DNA of 39,969 nucleotides from Alcanivorax sp. (GCF_014762765.1 NZ_JABURH010000159.1:15932-55900); one strand, 5' to 3'; shown: positions 32,001 through 39,969, counted from the stretch's first letter. The notes: generated from the sequence alone by a model not told the origin. A program made the numbers and translations.

Positions 32001-33686
32001 TCACACCTGCCGCTTCGGCATCCCGCTGCGCTGATACTCCTCCCAGCCGTCCGCATGGAAACTGGGCGCCGTGGACGGGGGCAGGGATTTACCGAGGATA
32101 TGATCCGCGCCTTTCTCACCGATCATGATGGTCGGTGCGTTCAGGTTGCCGTTGGTCACCGTGGGCATGATGGACGAATCCACTACCCGCAGATTTTCCA
32201 CCCCGTGCACCCGGCACTGCGGGTCCACCACCGCCATGTCATCGGTGCCCATGCGGCAACTGCCCGCCGGGTGATACGCCGTTTCGGCGGTACGTGACAT
32301 CCAGTCGTCCAGCTCATCATCGCTGTTGATATCCGGCCCCGGCGACAGCTCGGCACCGCGGTAGGGATCCATGGCCGGCTGGGCAAAAATCTCCCGGGTG
32401 AAACGCACCCCGGCACGGAATGCCTCGCGATCCTCCTCCCGGTCGAAGTAGTTGAAGAACATGGCTGGCGGCGCCGCCGGGTCCTTCGACTGCAACTTCA
32501 CCCAGCCTCGGCTGAGCGGTTTGTTGGCACCCAGATGCACCTGAAAGCCGTGCCCCTTCACGGCACTGGAGCCATCGTAGGCAATGGCGCCGGCCAGGAA
32601 GTGATACTGGATATCCGGGTACTGCAAACCCGCACGGCTGCGAATATAGCCGTTGGATTCAAAGTGGTTGGAGGTGCCCAGTCCACGGCGCAGGAACAGC
32701 CAGTTGGCGCCGATCCAGGCTTTCGCCAGCGGCCCCAGCCAACCATTGAGGGTGATCTTCTGGGTGCATTCCTGCTGTACCCACACCTCTAGATGATCGT
32801 GCAGATTCTGGCCCACGCCGGGCAAATCATGAATCACTTCAATGCCGTTTTCCTTCAAGTGCTCCGCCGGCCCGATACCAGACAGCATCAACAGCTTCGG
32901 GGAATTGAAGGCACTGGCAGAGAGGATCACTTCCTTGCGCGCCTTCACCCTGTAGGTGTTGCCGCCCCGGCGGTATTCCACCCCCACCGCTTTCTTTCCT
33001 TCCATGATCACGCGCGTGGTGAGGGCATGCATCTTCACGTCCAGGTTAGGCCGGTTCATGGCCGGCTTCAGATAGGCCATGGCGGTGGAGCAGCGCACGC
33101 CGTTGCGCACCGTCATGTCCATGCGCCCGAAGCCTTCCTGACGAAAGCCGTTGTAGTCTTCCGTATACCCGTACCCCGCTTCCTCACCGGCCTGGATAAA
33201 GGCCCGGTACAGCGGGTTCTTCATGTTGTTGCCGTTGCAGGTGGTCAGAGGCCCGTCGGCGCCGCGATAGTCATCGCCGCCGTAGACACAGCCTTCCGCC
33301 CGCTTGAAGTAAGGCAACACATCCGCATAGCCCCAACCTTCGGCACCCATCGATTCCCACTCGGCGAAATCACCGGCGCAACCGCGCACATACACCATCC
33401 CGTTGATAGAGGATGAGCCACCAATCACCTTGCCACGGGCCTGATGAATGCTGCGCCCGTGCAGGCCCGGCTCTGGCTCGGTATGAAAACCCCAATCGAA
33501 CTTTTCCATGTTCAGGGGAATGGAAAAGGCGGTGGGCATCTTGATGAAGATGGAGTTGTCCTTGCCGCCGAATTCCAGCACCAGTACCTGGTTGCTGCCA
33601 TCCTCGGTGAGACGGTTGGCCAGTACGGCACCGGCGGAGCCGGCACCGACGATCACGTAATCCATTTCCTGATCAAAGGTGGTCAT
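32001..33686 (-). CDS. betA: Choline dehydrogenase BetA (GMC oxidoreductase)
   Basis: FAD enzyme oxidising choline to betaine aldehyde, probably at the inner membrane and coupled to the respiratory chain. It has 561 residues (E. coli 556). The FAD motif is DYVIVGAGSAGAVLANRLTED (about residues 10-30). The GMC signatures GKVIGGSSSINGMVYVRG and ILSASAFNSPKLLMLSGIGP follow. The C-terminal active-site block includes YHPAGSCRMGTDDMAVVDPQCRVHGVENLRVVDSSIMPTVTNGN. It starts 24 bp after the betT stop on the same strand, so betT-betA form an operon. Together with betB it turns imported choline into betaine. Confidence 0.97.
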   Translation of the reverse strand: MTTFDQEMDYVIVGAGSAGAVLANRLTEDGSNQVLVLEFGGKDNSIFIKMPTAFSIPLNMEKFDWGFHTEPEPGLHGRSIHQARGKVIGGSSSINGMVYVRGCAGDFAEWESMGAEGWGYADVLPYFKRAEGCVYGGDDYRGADGPLTTCNGNNMKNPLYRAFIQAGEEAGYGYTEDYNGFRQEGFGRMDMTVRNGVRCSTAMAYLKPAMNRPNLDVKMHALTTRVIMEGKKAVGVEYRRGGNTYRVKARKEVILSASAFNSPKLLMLSGIGPAEHLKENGIEVIHDLPGVGQNLHDHLEVWVQQECTQKITLNGWLGPLAKAWIGANWLFLRRGLGTSNHFESNGYIRSRAGLQYPDIQYHFLAGAIAYDGSSAVKGHGFQVHLGANKPLSRGWVKLQSKDPAAPPAMFFNYFDREEDREAFRAGVRFTREIFAQPAMDPYRGAELSPGPDINSDDELDDWMSRTAETAYHPAGSCRMGTDDMAVVDPQCRVHGVENLRVVDSSIMPTVTNGNLNAPTIMIGEKGADHILGKSLPPSTAPSFHADGWEEYQRSGMPKRQV

Positions 33687-33710
33687 GATTCACCTCGTGG
33701 TCATGTGCCT

Positions 33711-35771
33711 TCAAGCCGGACCGGGCTCGCTGGCATCGTCCATGTTGTTGCCCATCTCGCGGCGCATGTGCAGGTACTGCAGGTGCGCCTCGAAATGGTC
33801 AATCAGATCCTCGATAACCTGTTCGCGGCTGTAACCCATCAGGTCATAACTCAGGCCGCCCTCGCGCAGGTGCACTTCCAGGCGGTAATACACGGATCGA
33901 GACTGCTGGGTACGCACCGTGAAAGACGGCATCAGGCAACGGCGTGGCCACACCTGGTAGGTAAAGTTCTGCTCGCCACCCAGGTCCACATTCAGGGCAA
34001 TATGTAGCTGATCACCACTACCCTCGGCAATCTCCACCGGGTAACCCTTTTCCGCCAGCTCTTCCTTCACCGCGTCAAAGGCCGGACGCACCGTCTTGTC
34101 GATAAACTGGGCCACCTGTTTTTCGCTGGGGAAACTGATCGCCCGGGCCAGTCGTTTGCTCCAGCTTTCATGCTCGGCGCGTGAACTGCTGCGCCCGGAC
34201 AATTGCCCGGCCAGGGCATCCTGCATGCTGATGGACTTGAGACCTTCCAGCTTCAGGGCCCGGTACAGGCCGATCATCATCAGGAACAACACGAAGGCAA
34301 ACGGCAGCCCCATGATCACCACCGCGCTCTGCAGGGCCGACAGCCCGTCGGTCATCAGCAACGCCAACGTCACCACCCCGATGATGGCGGCCCAGACAAT
34401 ACGCATCCACGGTGCTGCATCGTTGTTCGGGTCCTTGATACGGCAGGTCAGATTGGACAGCACCAGGGAACCGGAGTCCCCGGAGGTGACAAAGAACACG
34501 ATGGCCAGCACCGTCACCACGATGGTGGTCACCGTGACCCAGGGCAATTGCTCCAGGAACAGATAGATGGCCGAGCCCGGATTGCCCACCGCTTCCTTGC
34601 CGAATTCGGTGGCACCATTCATCACCATGTCGATGGCGGAATTCCCCATCACGGACATCCACACCATCATGAAGGTGAGCGGCAGAATGAGGGTGCCGGC
34701 CACGAAGCTGCGAATGGTGCGGCCCCGGGAGATCCGCGCCAGGAACAGCCCCACGAAGGGTCCCCAGGCGATCCACCAGGCCCAGAAGAATACGGTCCAG
34801 GCATTCAGCCAGTCCTGGGGCGGATCGAAGGCATAGGTATCAAAGGACATGGAAATAAAGTGGGTCAGGTAATCGCCCACGTTCATCACCAGCGCATCCA
34901 GCAGGAAGCGGGTATCACCTACCACCAGCACGAACAGCATCAGCACAATGGCCAGCAACATGTTGAACTCGGAAAGGCGGCGGATGCCCTTGTCCACACC
35001 AGTGGCGGCGGAAATTGCCGAAAACAGCACAATGAAGACCGCCAACACCGCCTGCGTCAGTGTGCTCTCGGCAATGCCGAACATATAGTTCAGGCCGAAG
35101 TTGAGCTGGATGATGCCAATGCCCAGGCTGGTGGCCACCCCGAACACGGTGCCCAGCACCGCAGCGATATCCACGGCATTACCGATGGAGCCGTGAATGC
35201 GTTTACCGAAGATGGGATACAGCGCAGAACGAATGGTCAGCGGCAAGCCATGACGATAGCTGAAATAGGCCAGTGACATGCCCACCAGGGAGTAGATCCC
35301 CCAACCGGACAGCCCCCAGTGCAGGAAGGTAATCTGCATGGCTTCACGGGCCGCTTCCACCGTACCGCCCTCGCCCACTGGCGGCGTCAGGTACTGGGTC
35401 ACCGGCTCCACTACGCAATAGAAAATCAGGTCGATACCGATGCCGGCGGAAAACAACATGGCCGCCCAGGTAACGATATTGAATTCCGGCTCCGCGTGAT
35501 CCGGTCCCAGCTTGATACTGCCATAGCGAGAACAGGCGATGGCAATCACAAAAACCAGATACGCCACCACGGAAATAAAGTAGAACCAGCCGAAGCTGCC
35601 GGAAATCCAGGCCAGAGCACCGTAGATGGTTTCATTGGCCTGTTCGGTGAACAGCATGGCCCACAACGCAAACAGCACGATGCCGGTGGTGGAACCATAG
35701 AACACAAGGGGATTGATGCGGCCTTCCGGAATATCGGGCTCGGCCTGGGGTGACGGGTTGGCTGTATCCAT
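33711..35771 (-). CDS. betT: High-affinity choline transporter BetT (BCCT family)
   Basis: Proton-coupled choline uptake protein, 686 residues (E. coli BetT 677). Twelve membrane helices can be traced; the family core FFWAWWIAWGPFVGLFLARISRGRTIRSFVAGTLILP and YPIFGKRIHGSIGNAVDIAAVLGTVFGVATSLGIG are present. The aromatic box residues are WW in AWWIAWGPF. A cytoplasmic C-terminal tail of about 170 residues (after KLEGLKSISMQDALAGQLSG), ending EVHLREGGLSYDLMGYSREQVIEDLIDHFEAHLQYL, matches the osmosensing tail of E. coli BetT. It leads the betT-betA operon. Regulation was not recognised. Confidence 0.97.
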   Translation of the reverse strand: MDTANPSPQAEPDIPEGRINPLVFYGSTTGIVLFALWAMLFTEQANETIYGALAWISGSFGWFYFISVVAYLVFVIAIACSRYGSIKLGPDHAEPEFNIVTWAAMLFSAGIGIDLIFYCVVEPVTQYLTPPVGEGGTVEAAREAMQITFLHWGLSGWGIYSLVGMSLAYFSYRHGLPLTIRSALYPIFGKRIHGSIGNAVDIAAVLGTVFGVATSLGIGIIQLNFGLNYMFGIAESTLTQAVLAVFIVLFSAISAATGVDKGIRRLSEFNMLLAIVLMLFVLVVGDTRFLLDALVMNVGDYLTHFISMSFDTYAFDPPQDWLNAWTVFFWAWWIAWGPFVGLFLARISRGRTIRSFVAGTLILPLTFMMVWMSVMGNSAIDMVMNGATEFGKEAVGNPGSAIYLFLEQLPWVTVTTIVVTVLAIVFFVTSGDSGSLVLSNLTCRIKDPNNDAAPWMRIVWAAIIGVVTLALLMTDGLSALQSAVVIMGLPFAFVLFLMMIGLYRALKLEGLKSISMQDALAGQLSGRSSSRAEHESWSKRLARAISFPSEKQVAQFIDKTVRPAFDAVKEELAEKGYPVEIAEGSGDQLHIALNVDLGGEQNFTYQVWPRRCLMPSFTVRTQQSRSVYYRLEVHLREGGLSYDLMGYSREQVIEDLIDHFEAHLQYLHMRREMGNNMDDASEPGPA

Positions 35772-35998
35772 TCAGCGTTCCTCCAGTCAGGGTTGCGTGG
35801 TTTCGCAAACACCCCGGTACCGGACACGGACACGCCCTGACAGCTGTGCGCAAGCGCACACAGTCAACCGCCAGCGATGTGTCGTCAGCGCCCGATCCTC
35901 CCGAGGCATTCACACACGGCTTTCCTCATTCTGCCGAGGCCATGGGTAACATGAAAGTGAATCCTTGTTCGCAGTCAGAATCGCATGAAAGGCGATTT

Positions 35999-36030
35999 TT
36001 ACCACAGAGGGCACGGAGAACACTGAGACA
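35999..36030. repeat. Half copy of the CACAGAGG repeat
   Basis: TACCACAGAGGGCACGGAGA followed by ACACTGAGACAG matches the left arm of the inverted repeats at 17766 and 31919. No right arm is seen downstream before the REPIN at 36053, so this is a solitary or truncated copy. Confidence 0.65.
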
Positions 36031-36052
36031 GCGGTTTTATTGGCGCCTCATT

Positions 36053-36140
36053 GCAGGAGCTATGCTTACCCCCAAGGGGATCTGCGACATGCGAACCTGC
36101 TCGCGATGGCGGTTGTTCGCCATGCAAGCATAGCTCCTAC
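36053..36140. repeat. Degraded REPIN after the DUF4112 gene
   Basis: The right unit, read on the minus strand, is GTAGGA, stem GCTATGC, loop TT, stem GCATGGC, GAAC, with one T-G wobble. The left arm begins GCAGGAGCTATGCTT but is broken by an inserted stretch with CCCCCAAGGGG before ATGCGAACC resumes near 36090. It therefore shows a once-symmetric REPIN with one damaged unit. It lies 31 bp from the DUF4112 stop. Confidence 0.75.
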
Positions 36141-36170
36141 AAAAAAGAACCGGCCGATGGAACTGGCGCT

Positions 36171-36626
36171 TCAGAAAATCAGCGTCAGCCCACCGGTGAC
36201 AACGGCAAACAGGATGGACAACCCGATCAGGGTCTTCCAGGGGAATGGTGGCGGGGGCGGCTCCACTTCGAGCTGCTTTTCCAGGTAATTCTTCAGCAGC
36301 TTGGTGTTGCGGGTGTTGGCCTTGTAGATGGCATCGAAGGCATCGCCCACCACCGGCAACAGCCCGCCAAGAAAATCGATACCGATATTGCGCAGCATAC
36401 GCAACTTCACACTCTTGCTGGCCCCGGCCCGCTGCGCCTCGATCAGCACATAGCTGGATAACACCAAGCCGGCCGCATCACCCACCAGCGGCACCAGGCC
36501 GATAATGGCCTCGGCACCGATCTGAAATTTGGTAAAGGGAATGCCGATGCTGCTGTCGGTAAAACGGCTGAACTTTTCCAGCCGCTCCAGGGTTGCCCGT
36601 TGCTGGGCTTCTGTCCTTGCTGCCAT
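36171..36626 (-). CDS. DUF4112 membrane protein
   Basis: A 151-residue protein with the DUF4112 signature: RLEKFSRFTDSSIGIPFTKFQIGAEAIIGLVPLVGDAAGLVLSSYVLIEAQRAGA and then MLRNIGIDFLGGLLPVVGDAFDAIYKANTRNTKLL. The repeated G-L-x-P-x-V-G-D motif occurs twice (about residues 42-50 and 84-93). A last hydrophobic helix (PWKTLIGLSILFAVVTGGLTLIF) ends the protein. Function is unknown. The ATG shares one base with the Rieske gene stop (TAATG), so the pair is coupled. The longer frame to 36737 is not used because it overlaps that gene. Confidence 0.85.
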   Translation of the reverse strand: MAARTEAQQRATLERLEKFSRFTDSSIGIPFTKFQIGAEAIIGLVPLVGDAAGLVLSSYVLIEAQRAGASKSVKLRMLRNIGIDFLGGLLPVVGDAFDAIYKANTRNTKLLKNYLEKQLEVEPPPPPFPWKTLIGLSILFAVVTGGLTLIF

Positions 36627-36970
36627 TACATCTCCACAAACAGGTGGCCGTCTTCTTCCGTGACCGGCCAGGTCTCCAGGGCTTTCTCGCCCCGCACCAC
36701 ATTCAACAACTGCACACCGGGGGGAAAGTTGGCCCACTCGGTCACTTCGCCGGTACGGATATCAAACCGCGCCCGGTGCAGCGGACACTGCACACACTTG
36801 TCCTCGACAATCTTGCCCTTGCCCAGGGACGCAAACATATGGGTACAACGGGCCTGAGTGGCATAAAAACCATCACTCAGGTGATACACCACCAGTTTTT
36901 TACCACCGGCTTCCATCGCACGGCTTTTCCCTTGCGGGAGGTCCTGGCTGGCACAGAGTTCATAACGCAT
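36626..36970 (-). CDS. Rieske [2Fe-2S] ferredoxin-type protein
   Basis: A 114-residue single-domain Rieske protein. The cluster ligands are CTH in ATQARCTHMFASLGKGKIVE and CPLH in CVQCPLHRARFDIRTGEV. This is the NirD / dioxygenase-ferredoxin size and layout, a cytoplasmic electron carrier with no membrane helix. Its partner is not apparent: no oxygenase or reductase is adjacent, only the DUF4112 gene that overlaps its stop. GGAGAGCAAC precedes the ATG. It could in principle serve an oxygenase elsewhere. P450s normally use a different ferredoxin type. Confidence 0.9.
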   Translation of the reverse strand: MRYELCASQDLPQGKSRAMEAGGKKLVVYHLSDGFYATQARCTHMFASLGKGKIVEDKCVQCPLHRARFDIRTGEVTEWANFPPGVQLLNVVRGEKALETWPVTEEDGHLFVEM

Positions 36971-36997
36971 GTTGCTCTCCTTGCTGGCTTGGAATCA

Positions 36998-37146
36998 GTT
37001 GCAAGTTTCAAGTTGAAAGTTACAACGCGAAAAAGATTCTCATGTCTTCCAATGCCATGCCCGCGCTCAACGATAGCCGCGGGCACGGCCTTTTCGATCA
37101 GATCACGCTGGATTCGCGTTGCAACTTGAAACTTTCAACTTGCAAC
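36998..37146. repeat. CAAGTTTCAAG-type inverted repeat element (copy 2)
   Basis: Arms 36998-37029 and 37115-37146 (32 bp) are inverted copies ending in CAACGCG. Inside the arms, GTTTCAAG and TTGAAAG blocks are swapped in order, so pairing is imperfect at a few positions. The spacer is 85 bp. The right arm ends 3 bp before the speA stop; copy 1 likewise ends 4 bp before a stop. The element lies upstream of the Rieske gene. Confidence 0.78.
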
Positions 37147-37149
37147 TCA

Positions 37150-39030
37150 TCACTCCAGATAGGTATACCCGGCCAGGCCTTCGCGTACCAGCCCGATAAA
37201 GGTTTCCTGCTCGCCGTCGCTCAAATGCGCCTGCCGACAATGTTGCTCCAGGGCTCCCAGCAACTTGTCGGTATCGTAGTTCACGTAGCGTAGCACCGTG
37301 CTCACCGTATCGCCCTGAATGGCGTGGCTCAGGGTGATGGCGCCATCGGCTTCCACGTCCACATCCACGGAATCCGTGTCACCGAACAGGTTGTGCATGT
37401 CGCCGAGGATTTCCTGGTAGGCACCCACCATGAAAATCCCCAGGTGGCCATTGAGCTGCTCCGGCAGCGGCAGGGTGGCTTCCACGCCTTCGCCATCCAC
37501 GAACTGGTCGATGCGGCCATCAGAATCGCAGGTAATGTCCTGGATCACCGCCCGGCGGGTGGCCGGCTTGTCCAGGCCGGACAAGGGCAGCACCGGGAAC
37601 ACCTGGTTGATCCCCCACACATCCGGCACCGACTGGAACACGGAAAAATTCACGAACAACTTGTCCGCCAGGGTTTCGTTGAGGCTGTCGAGCAACTCGC
37701 GCTGCTGCTTGCGCAGCGGGTTCAACCGACCGCGCAGGGCCAGCAGGCAGTTGATATACAGCTGCTCGCCCCGGGCGCGGGTGCCCAGGCCCAGGTCACC
37801 GGCGATATAACGCTGGTGAATGTCCTGCCAGGCGCCGGTCACTTCCGAGAAACGCTCGATCAGATTGCCCGGCTCGCCGGCCAGCAACCCTTGCAGCTCC
37901 CACAACTGGTGCAGCTCGGCCACGTCGTCGTCCGCCGGTGCCTCCACCGTCACCGGGGCCATCTGCTCCTGGTCGGTGATATTCACCAGCAGCACCGCGT
38001 GGTGAGCGGTCAGCGCCCGGCCGGATTCGGAGATGATGTTGGGCTCCGGCAGGCCATGCTGGGCGCACTGCTGCTGCAGGGTCTGCACGATATGGCGGGC
38101 ATAGTCGCCCACCCCGTAGTTCATGGAGCAATAGGACCGGGAGTGGGTGCCTTCATAATCCACCCCCAGGCCGCCGCCCACATCCACGGTCTCCACCGCC
38201 GCGCCCAGGGCGCGCATCTCGGTGTAGTAACGGGCCGCTTCGCGCATGCCCGCCTTGATGTCCTGGATATTGGCCACCTGGGAGCCCAGGTGGAAATGCA
38301 GCAGCTTCACGCAATCCAGCCGCCCGGCGGCACGGCAGTGCTCGATGGCTGCCATCAGCTGCGGCGCACTCAGGCCGAACTTGGACTTCTCGCCCCCGGT
38401 GTTCTGCCAGTTGCCCTTGCTGATGCTCATCAGCCGCACCCGCAGCCCGATACGCGGCGACACGCCCAGCTCATCCGCCAGCGACAGCAGCGCCGGCAGC
38501 TCGGACATCTTCTCCACCACGATATGCACGTGAAAGCCCAGCTTCTCGCCCATCAGCGCCAGGCGCAGGTATTCCGCGTCCTTGTAGCCGTTACAGACGA
38601 TGGTATCGCCCGGGTTGGACAGGGCCAGCACGGCCAGCAGCTCCGGCTTGGAGCCCGCCTCCAGGCCGATGCGCTCGCCGTCTTCACGGGCGCGCAGAAT
38701 CTCATGCACCACCCGGCGCTGCTGGTTCACCTTGATCGGGTACACCGGCGTATAGCCGCCCTGATAGTCGTTGCCCTCGATGGCCTCCCGGAAGGCCCCG
38801 GCCAGCAGCTTGACCCGCTGGCGAAGAATCCCGGAAAAACGCGCCAGCACCGGCGCCCGCAACCCGGCCGCCCGGCAGCTTTCCAGCACCGCTTCCAGCG
38901 TGGCCTGGCCGCCCTGCTCGCCATTGGGCCGCACACACAGCTGGCCCTGGTCGTCGATTCGGAAGTAGCTGTCGCCCCAGCGATCCACGTTATAGATGTC
39001 GCTGGCGGGCAAGGGAGATCTGTCGGTCAT
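37150..39030 (-). CDS. speA: Biosynthetic arginine decarboxylase SpeA
   Basis: PLP enzyme converting arginine to agmatine, the first step of putrescine synthesis. It has 626 residues, as expected (E. coli 632-658). The PLP lysine lies in GGYTPVYPIKVNQQRRVV (about residue 103). Other blocks are GLEAGSKPELLAVLALSNPGDTIVCNGYKDAEYLRLAL, HFHLGSQVANIQDIKAGMREAARYYTEMRALG, and VDVGGGLGVDYEGTHSRSYCSMNYG; the late FSVFQSVPDVWGINQVFPVLPLSGL is also typical. The ATG at 39028-39030 follows AGGACAGGTA. It is divergent from speE. The agmatine-to-putrescine enzymes are not in this window. Confidence 0.97.
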   Translation of the reverse strand: MTDRSPLPASDIYNVDRWGDSYFRIDDQGQLCVRPNGEQGGQATLEAVLESCRAAGLRAPVLARFSGILRQRVKLLAGAFREAIEGNDYQGGYTPVYPIKVNQQRRVVHEILRAREDGERIGLEAGSKPELLAVLALSNPGDTIVCNGYKDAEYLRLALMGEKLGFHVHIVVEKMSELPALLSLADELGVSPRIGLRVRLMSISKGNWQNTGGEKSKFGLSAPQLMAAIEHCRAAGRLDCVKLLHFHLGSQVANIQDIKAGMREAARYYTEMRALGAAVETVDVGGGLGVDYEGTHSRSYCSMNYGVGDYARHIVQTLQQQCAQHGLPEPNIISESGRALTAHHAVLLVNITDQEQMAPVTVEAPADDDVAELHQLWELQGLLAGEPGNLIERFSEVTGAWQDIHQRYIAGDLGLGTRARGEQLYINCLLALRGRLNPLRKQQRELLDSLNETLADKLFVNFSVFQSVPDVWGINQVFPVLPLSGLDKPATRRAVIQDITCDSDGRIDQFVDGEGVEATLPLPEQLNGHLGIFMVGAYQEILGDMHNLFGDTDSVDVDVEADGAITLSHAIQGDTVSTVLRYVNYDTDKLLGALEQHCRQAHLSDGEQETFIGLVREGLAGYTYLE

Positions 39031-39157
39031 TACCTGTCCTGAAATAAGGGGTGTTGTCTGGGGGCATTATGCCTGCCGGGGCGCCGCACTCGCACCCCTT
39101 TTTCCTGCTTTACATGGGGGGCGCAGGCCTTACAATCCGGCTTTGAGAGGTAGCCCA

Positions 39158-39240
39158 TTCGCGATGCGCGCATCGCTTCCCACAAAGACCATCCCCAGGG
39201 TGGCACCGGTTTTTGTGGGAAGTCATGCTTGCATGACGAA
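39158..39240. repeat. Inverted repeat between speA and speE, REP-like
   Basis: Arms 39158-39186 and 39212-39240 are 29 bp, inverted, around a 25-nt spacer. Each arm contains its own small palindrome: CGATGC/GCATCG on the left and TCATGC/GCATGA on the right, next to a shared CTTCCCACAAA foot. The arms differ at six bases; the four in the stem are compensatory pairs and two are in the loop. It resembles the REP units elsewhere but with a GTGGGA foot instead of GTAGGA. It lies in the divergent promoter region. Confidence 0.78.
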
Positions 39241-39280
39241 AGACGATCACTCCGCCCACACCATTCCACCGGAACCGCCC

Positions 39281-39969
39281 ATGAGCAGCACCAAAGACAA
39301 CTGGTTTTACGAGCACTTCGACACCGCCGGCACCGCTTTCGGCCTGCGCCTGAAACAAAAGCTGGAAGAAGTGCAGACCGAGTATCAGCACATCGAGATG
39401 TGGGAAACCGACACCTTCGGTTACCTGATGACCATCGATGGCGCCACCATGCTCACCACCCGCGACAACTTCCTCTACCACGAGATGATGTCGCACCCGG
39501 TGCTGTTCAGCCACGCCAACCCCAAGCGCGTCATCATCATCGGTGGCGGCGACTGCGGCACCCTGCGTGAAGTGCTGCGTCACTCCAGCGTGGAAAAAGC
39601 CACCCAGATCGACATCGACGAAATGGTCACCCGCTATTCCGAGAAATACTTCCCGGAACTGTGCGAGTCCAACGGCGACAGCCGCGCCGAACTGCTGTTC
39701 GAAGACGGCGTGCAGTACATGCGCAACTGTGAAGACGGCAGCGTGGACGTGATCATCGTGGATTCCACCGACCCGGTAGGCCCGGCGGAAGGCCTGTTCA
39801 AGGCCGACTTCTTCCGCGATTGCCACCGCGTCCTGGCCGATGGCGGCATCATCGTGCAGCAATCCGAATCCCCGCTGCTGCACAGCGATACCATCATCAA
39901 GGACCTGCACGCCAACATGCGCGAAGCGGGCTTCACCACCACCCAGACCCTGCCCTTCCCGCAGCCGGT
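39281..39969 (+). CDS. speE: Spermidine synthase (polyamine aminopropyltransferase), 3'-truncated
   Basis: Transfers aminopropyl from decarboxylated SAM to putrescine. The first 229 residues are visible; the frame runs off the window. The N-terminus MSSTKDNWFYEHFDTAGTAF is followed by DTFGYLMTIDGATMLTTRDNFLYHEMMSHPVL and the dcSAM loop IIIGGGDCGTLREVLRHSSVEKATQIDID. The catalytic Asp region is IIVDSTDPVGPAEGLF. The usual GGGDGG is GGGDCG here. I chose the ATG at 39281, which has only a weak GGAA site; an in-frame ATG at 39233 lies at the edge of the inverted repeat and would add 16 residues. It is divergent from speA. Confidence 0.95.
   Translation, partial: MSSTKDNWFYEHFDTAGTAFGLRLKQKLEEVQTEYQHIEMWETDTFGYLMTIDGATMLTTRDNFLYHEMMSHPVLFSHANPKRVIIIGGGDCGTLREVLRHSSVEKATQIDIDEMVTRYSEKYFPELCESNGDSRAELLFEDGVQYMRNCEDGSVDVIIVDSTDPVGPAEGLFKADFFRDCHRVLADGGIIVQQSESPLLHSDTIIKDLHANMREAGFTTTQTLPFPQP

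Larger units (their letters stand above)
35772..36170. other. 399-bp gap upstream of betT with repeat remnants
   Basis: No gene was recognised here. The part next to betT (35772-35998) must hold the betT promoter, but no clear -35/-10 pair or operator was seen. The remainder contains the CACAGAGG half copy at 35999 and the degraded REPIN at 36053-36140. The downstream neighbour at 36171 is a stop codon, so the repeats again sit beside a 3' end. Confidence 0.5.

Noticed and set aside
37324-39042. 572-codon plus-strand open frame opposite speA
   Set aside because: It is His/Gln-rich, lacks motifs, and mirrors speA codons; a typical antisense shadow in GC-rich DNA.

Overview
The window looks like chromosomal DNA of a GC-rich, marine-type gammaproteobacterium. 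An Alcanivorax-like or other Oceanospirillales relative is my best guess. The guess rests on the mix of an orphan P450, a glycine-betaine module (betT-betA-betB), an acyl-CoA-reductase-like SDR, GTAGGA-type REP elements and proteobacterial cobalamin genes. No ribosomal RNA, tRNA, CRISPR array, prophage, transposase or plasmid gene was recognised. About 40 protein genes are packed tightly, many with 1-4 bp overlaps.

Layout. 1-2060: the end of copA and a complete copB (copper resistance). 2177-3888 (minus): carbonic anhydrase and moaA. 4161-5922: a SlyD-type prolyl isomerase and a putative periplasmic solute-binding protein, each followed by an intrinsic terminator. 5983-18414: a vitamin B12 region. 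Its core is a minus-strand operon led by a cobalamin riboswitch (13518-13730): btuB, btuF, btuC, btuD, cobO, cobQ, perhaps with a methyltransferase at the end. Beside it are cbiB-cobD (minus), cobT-cobC (plus) and cobU (minus). Together they cover uptake, adenosylation, amidation, the aminopropanol arm, lower-ligand activation and nucleotide-loop assembly. cobS, the final joining enzyme, is absent. 18414-21269: phnA, a small membrane protein and moeA/moaB. 21428-22795: a cytochrome P450 without redox partners. 23092-25270: MscS, an MBL-fold hydrolase and a miniature MscS-like protein. 25361-26774: a Kunitz/BPTI-domain lipoprotein, a small membrane protein and a DUF2057-like lipoprotein behind a good Pho box. 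27071-30266: YjbQ, an SDR, a D-2-hydroxyacid dehydrogenase and a DUF523/TudS-like protein. 30435-35771: betB facing the betT-betA pair. 36171-36970: a Rieske protein and a DUF4112 protein. 37150-39969: speA and the start of speE (polyamines), divergent.

The most unusual non-coding layer is a dense set of dispersed inverted repeats of at least four kinds. (i) REP/REPIN-like units have the fixed form GTAGGA + 7-nt stem + short loop + complementary stem + GAAC or GATT. Their stem sequences differ from copy to copy but stay complementary. (ii) CACAGAGG-type inverted repeats. (iii) CAAGTTTCAAG/GTTGCAACGCG inverted pairs around 90-160 bp. (iv) AT-rich ATTAATTATTCATTATT islands. They lie almost exclusively just after stop codons and occupy six of the seven convergent gene junctions. 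One AT-rich copy appears to supply the start codon of cobQ.

The most striking coding find is the bacterial Kunitz domain, with a BPTI-like Cys-Lys-Ala reactive site on a lipoprotein. All calls come from reading the sequence and the supplied translations; no database search was run.
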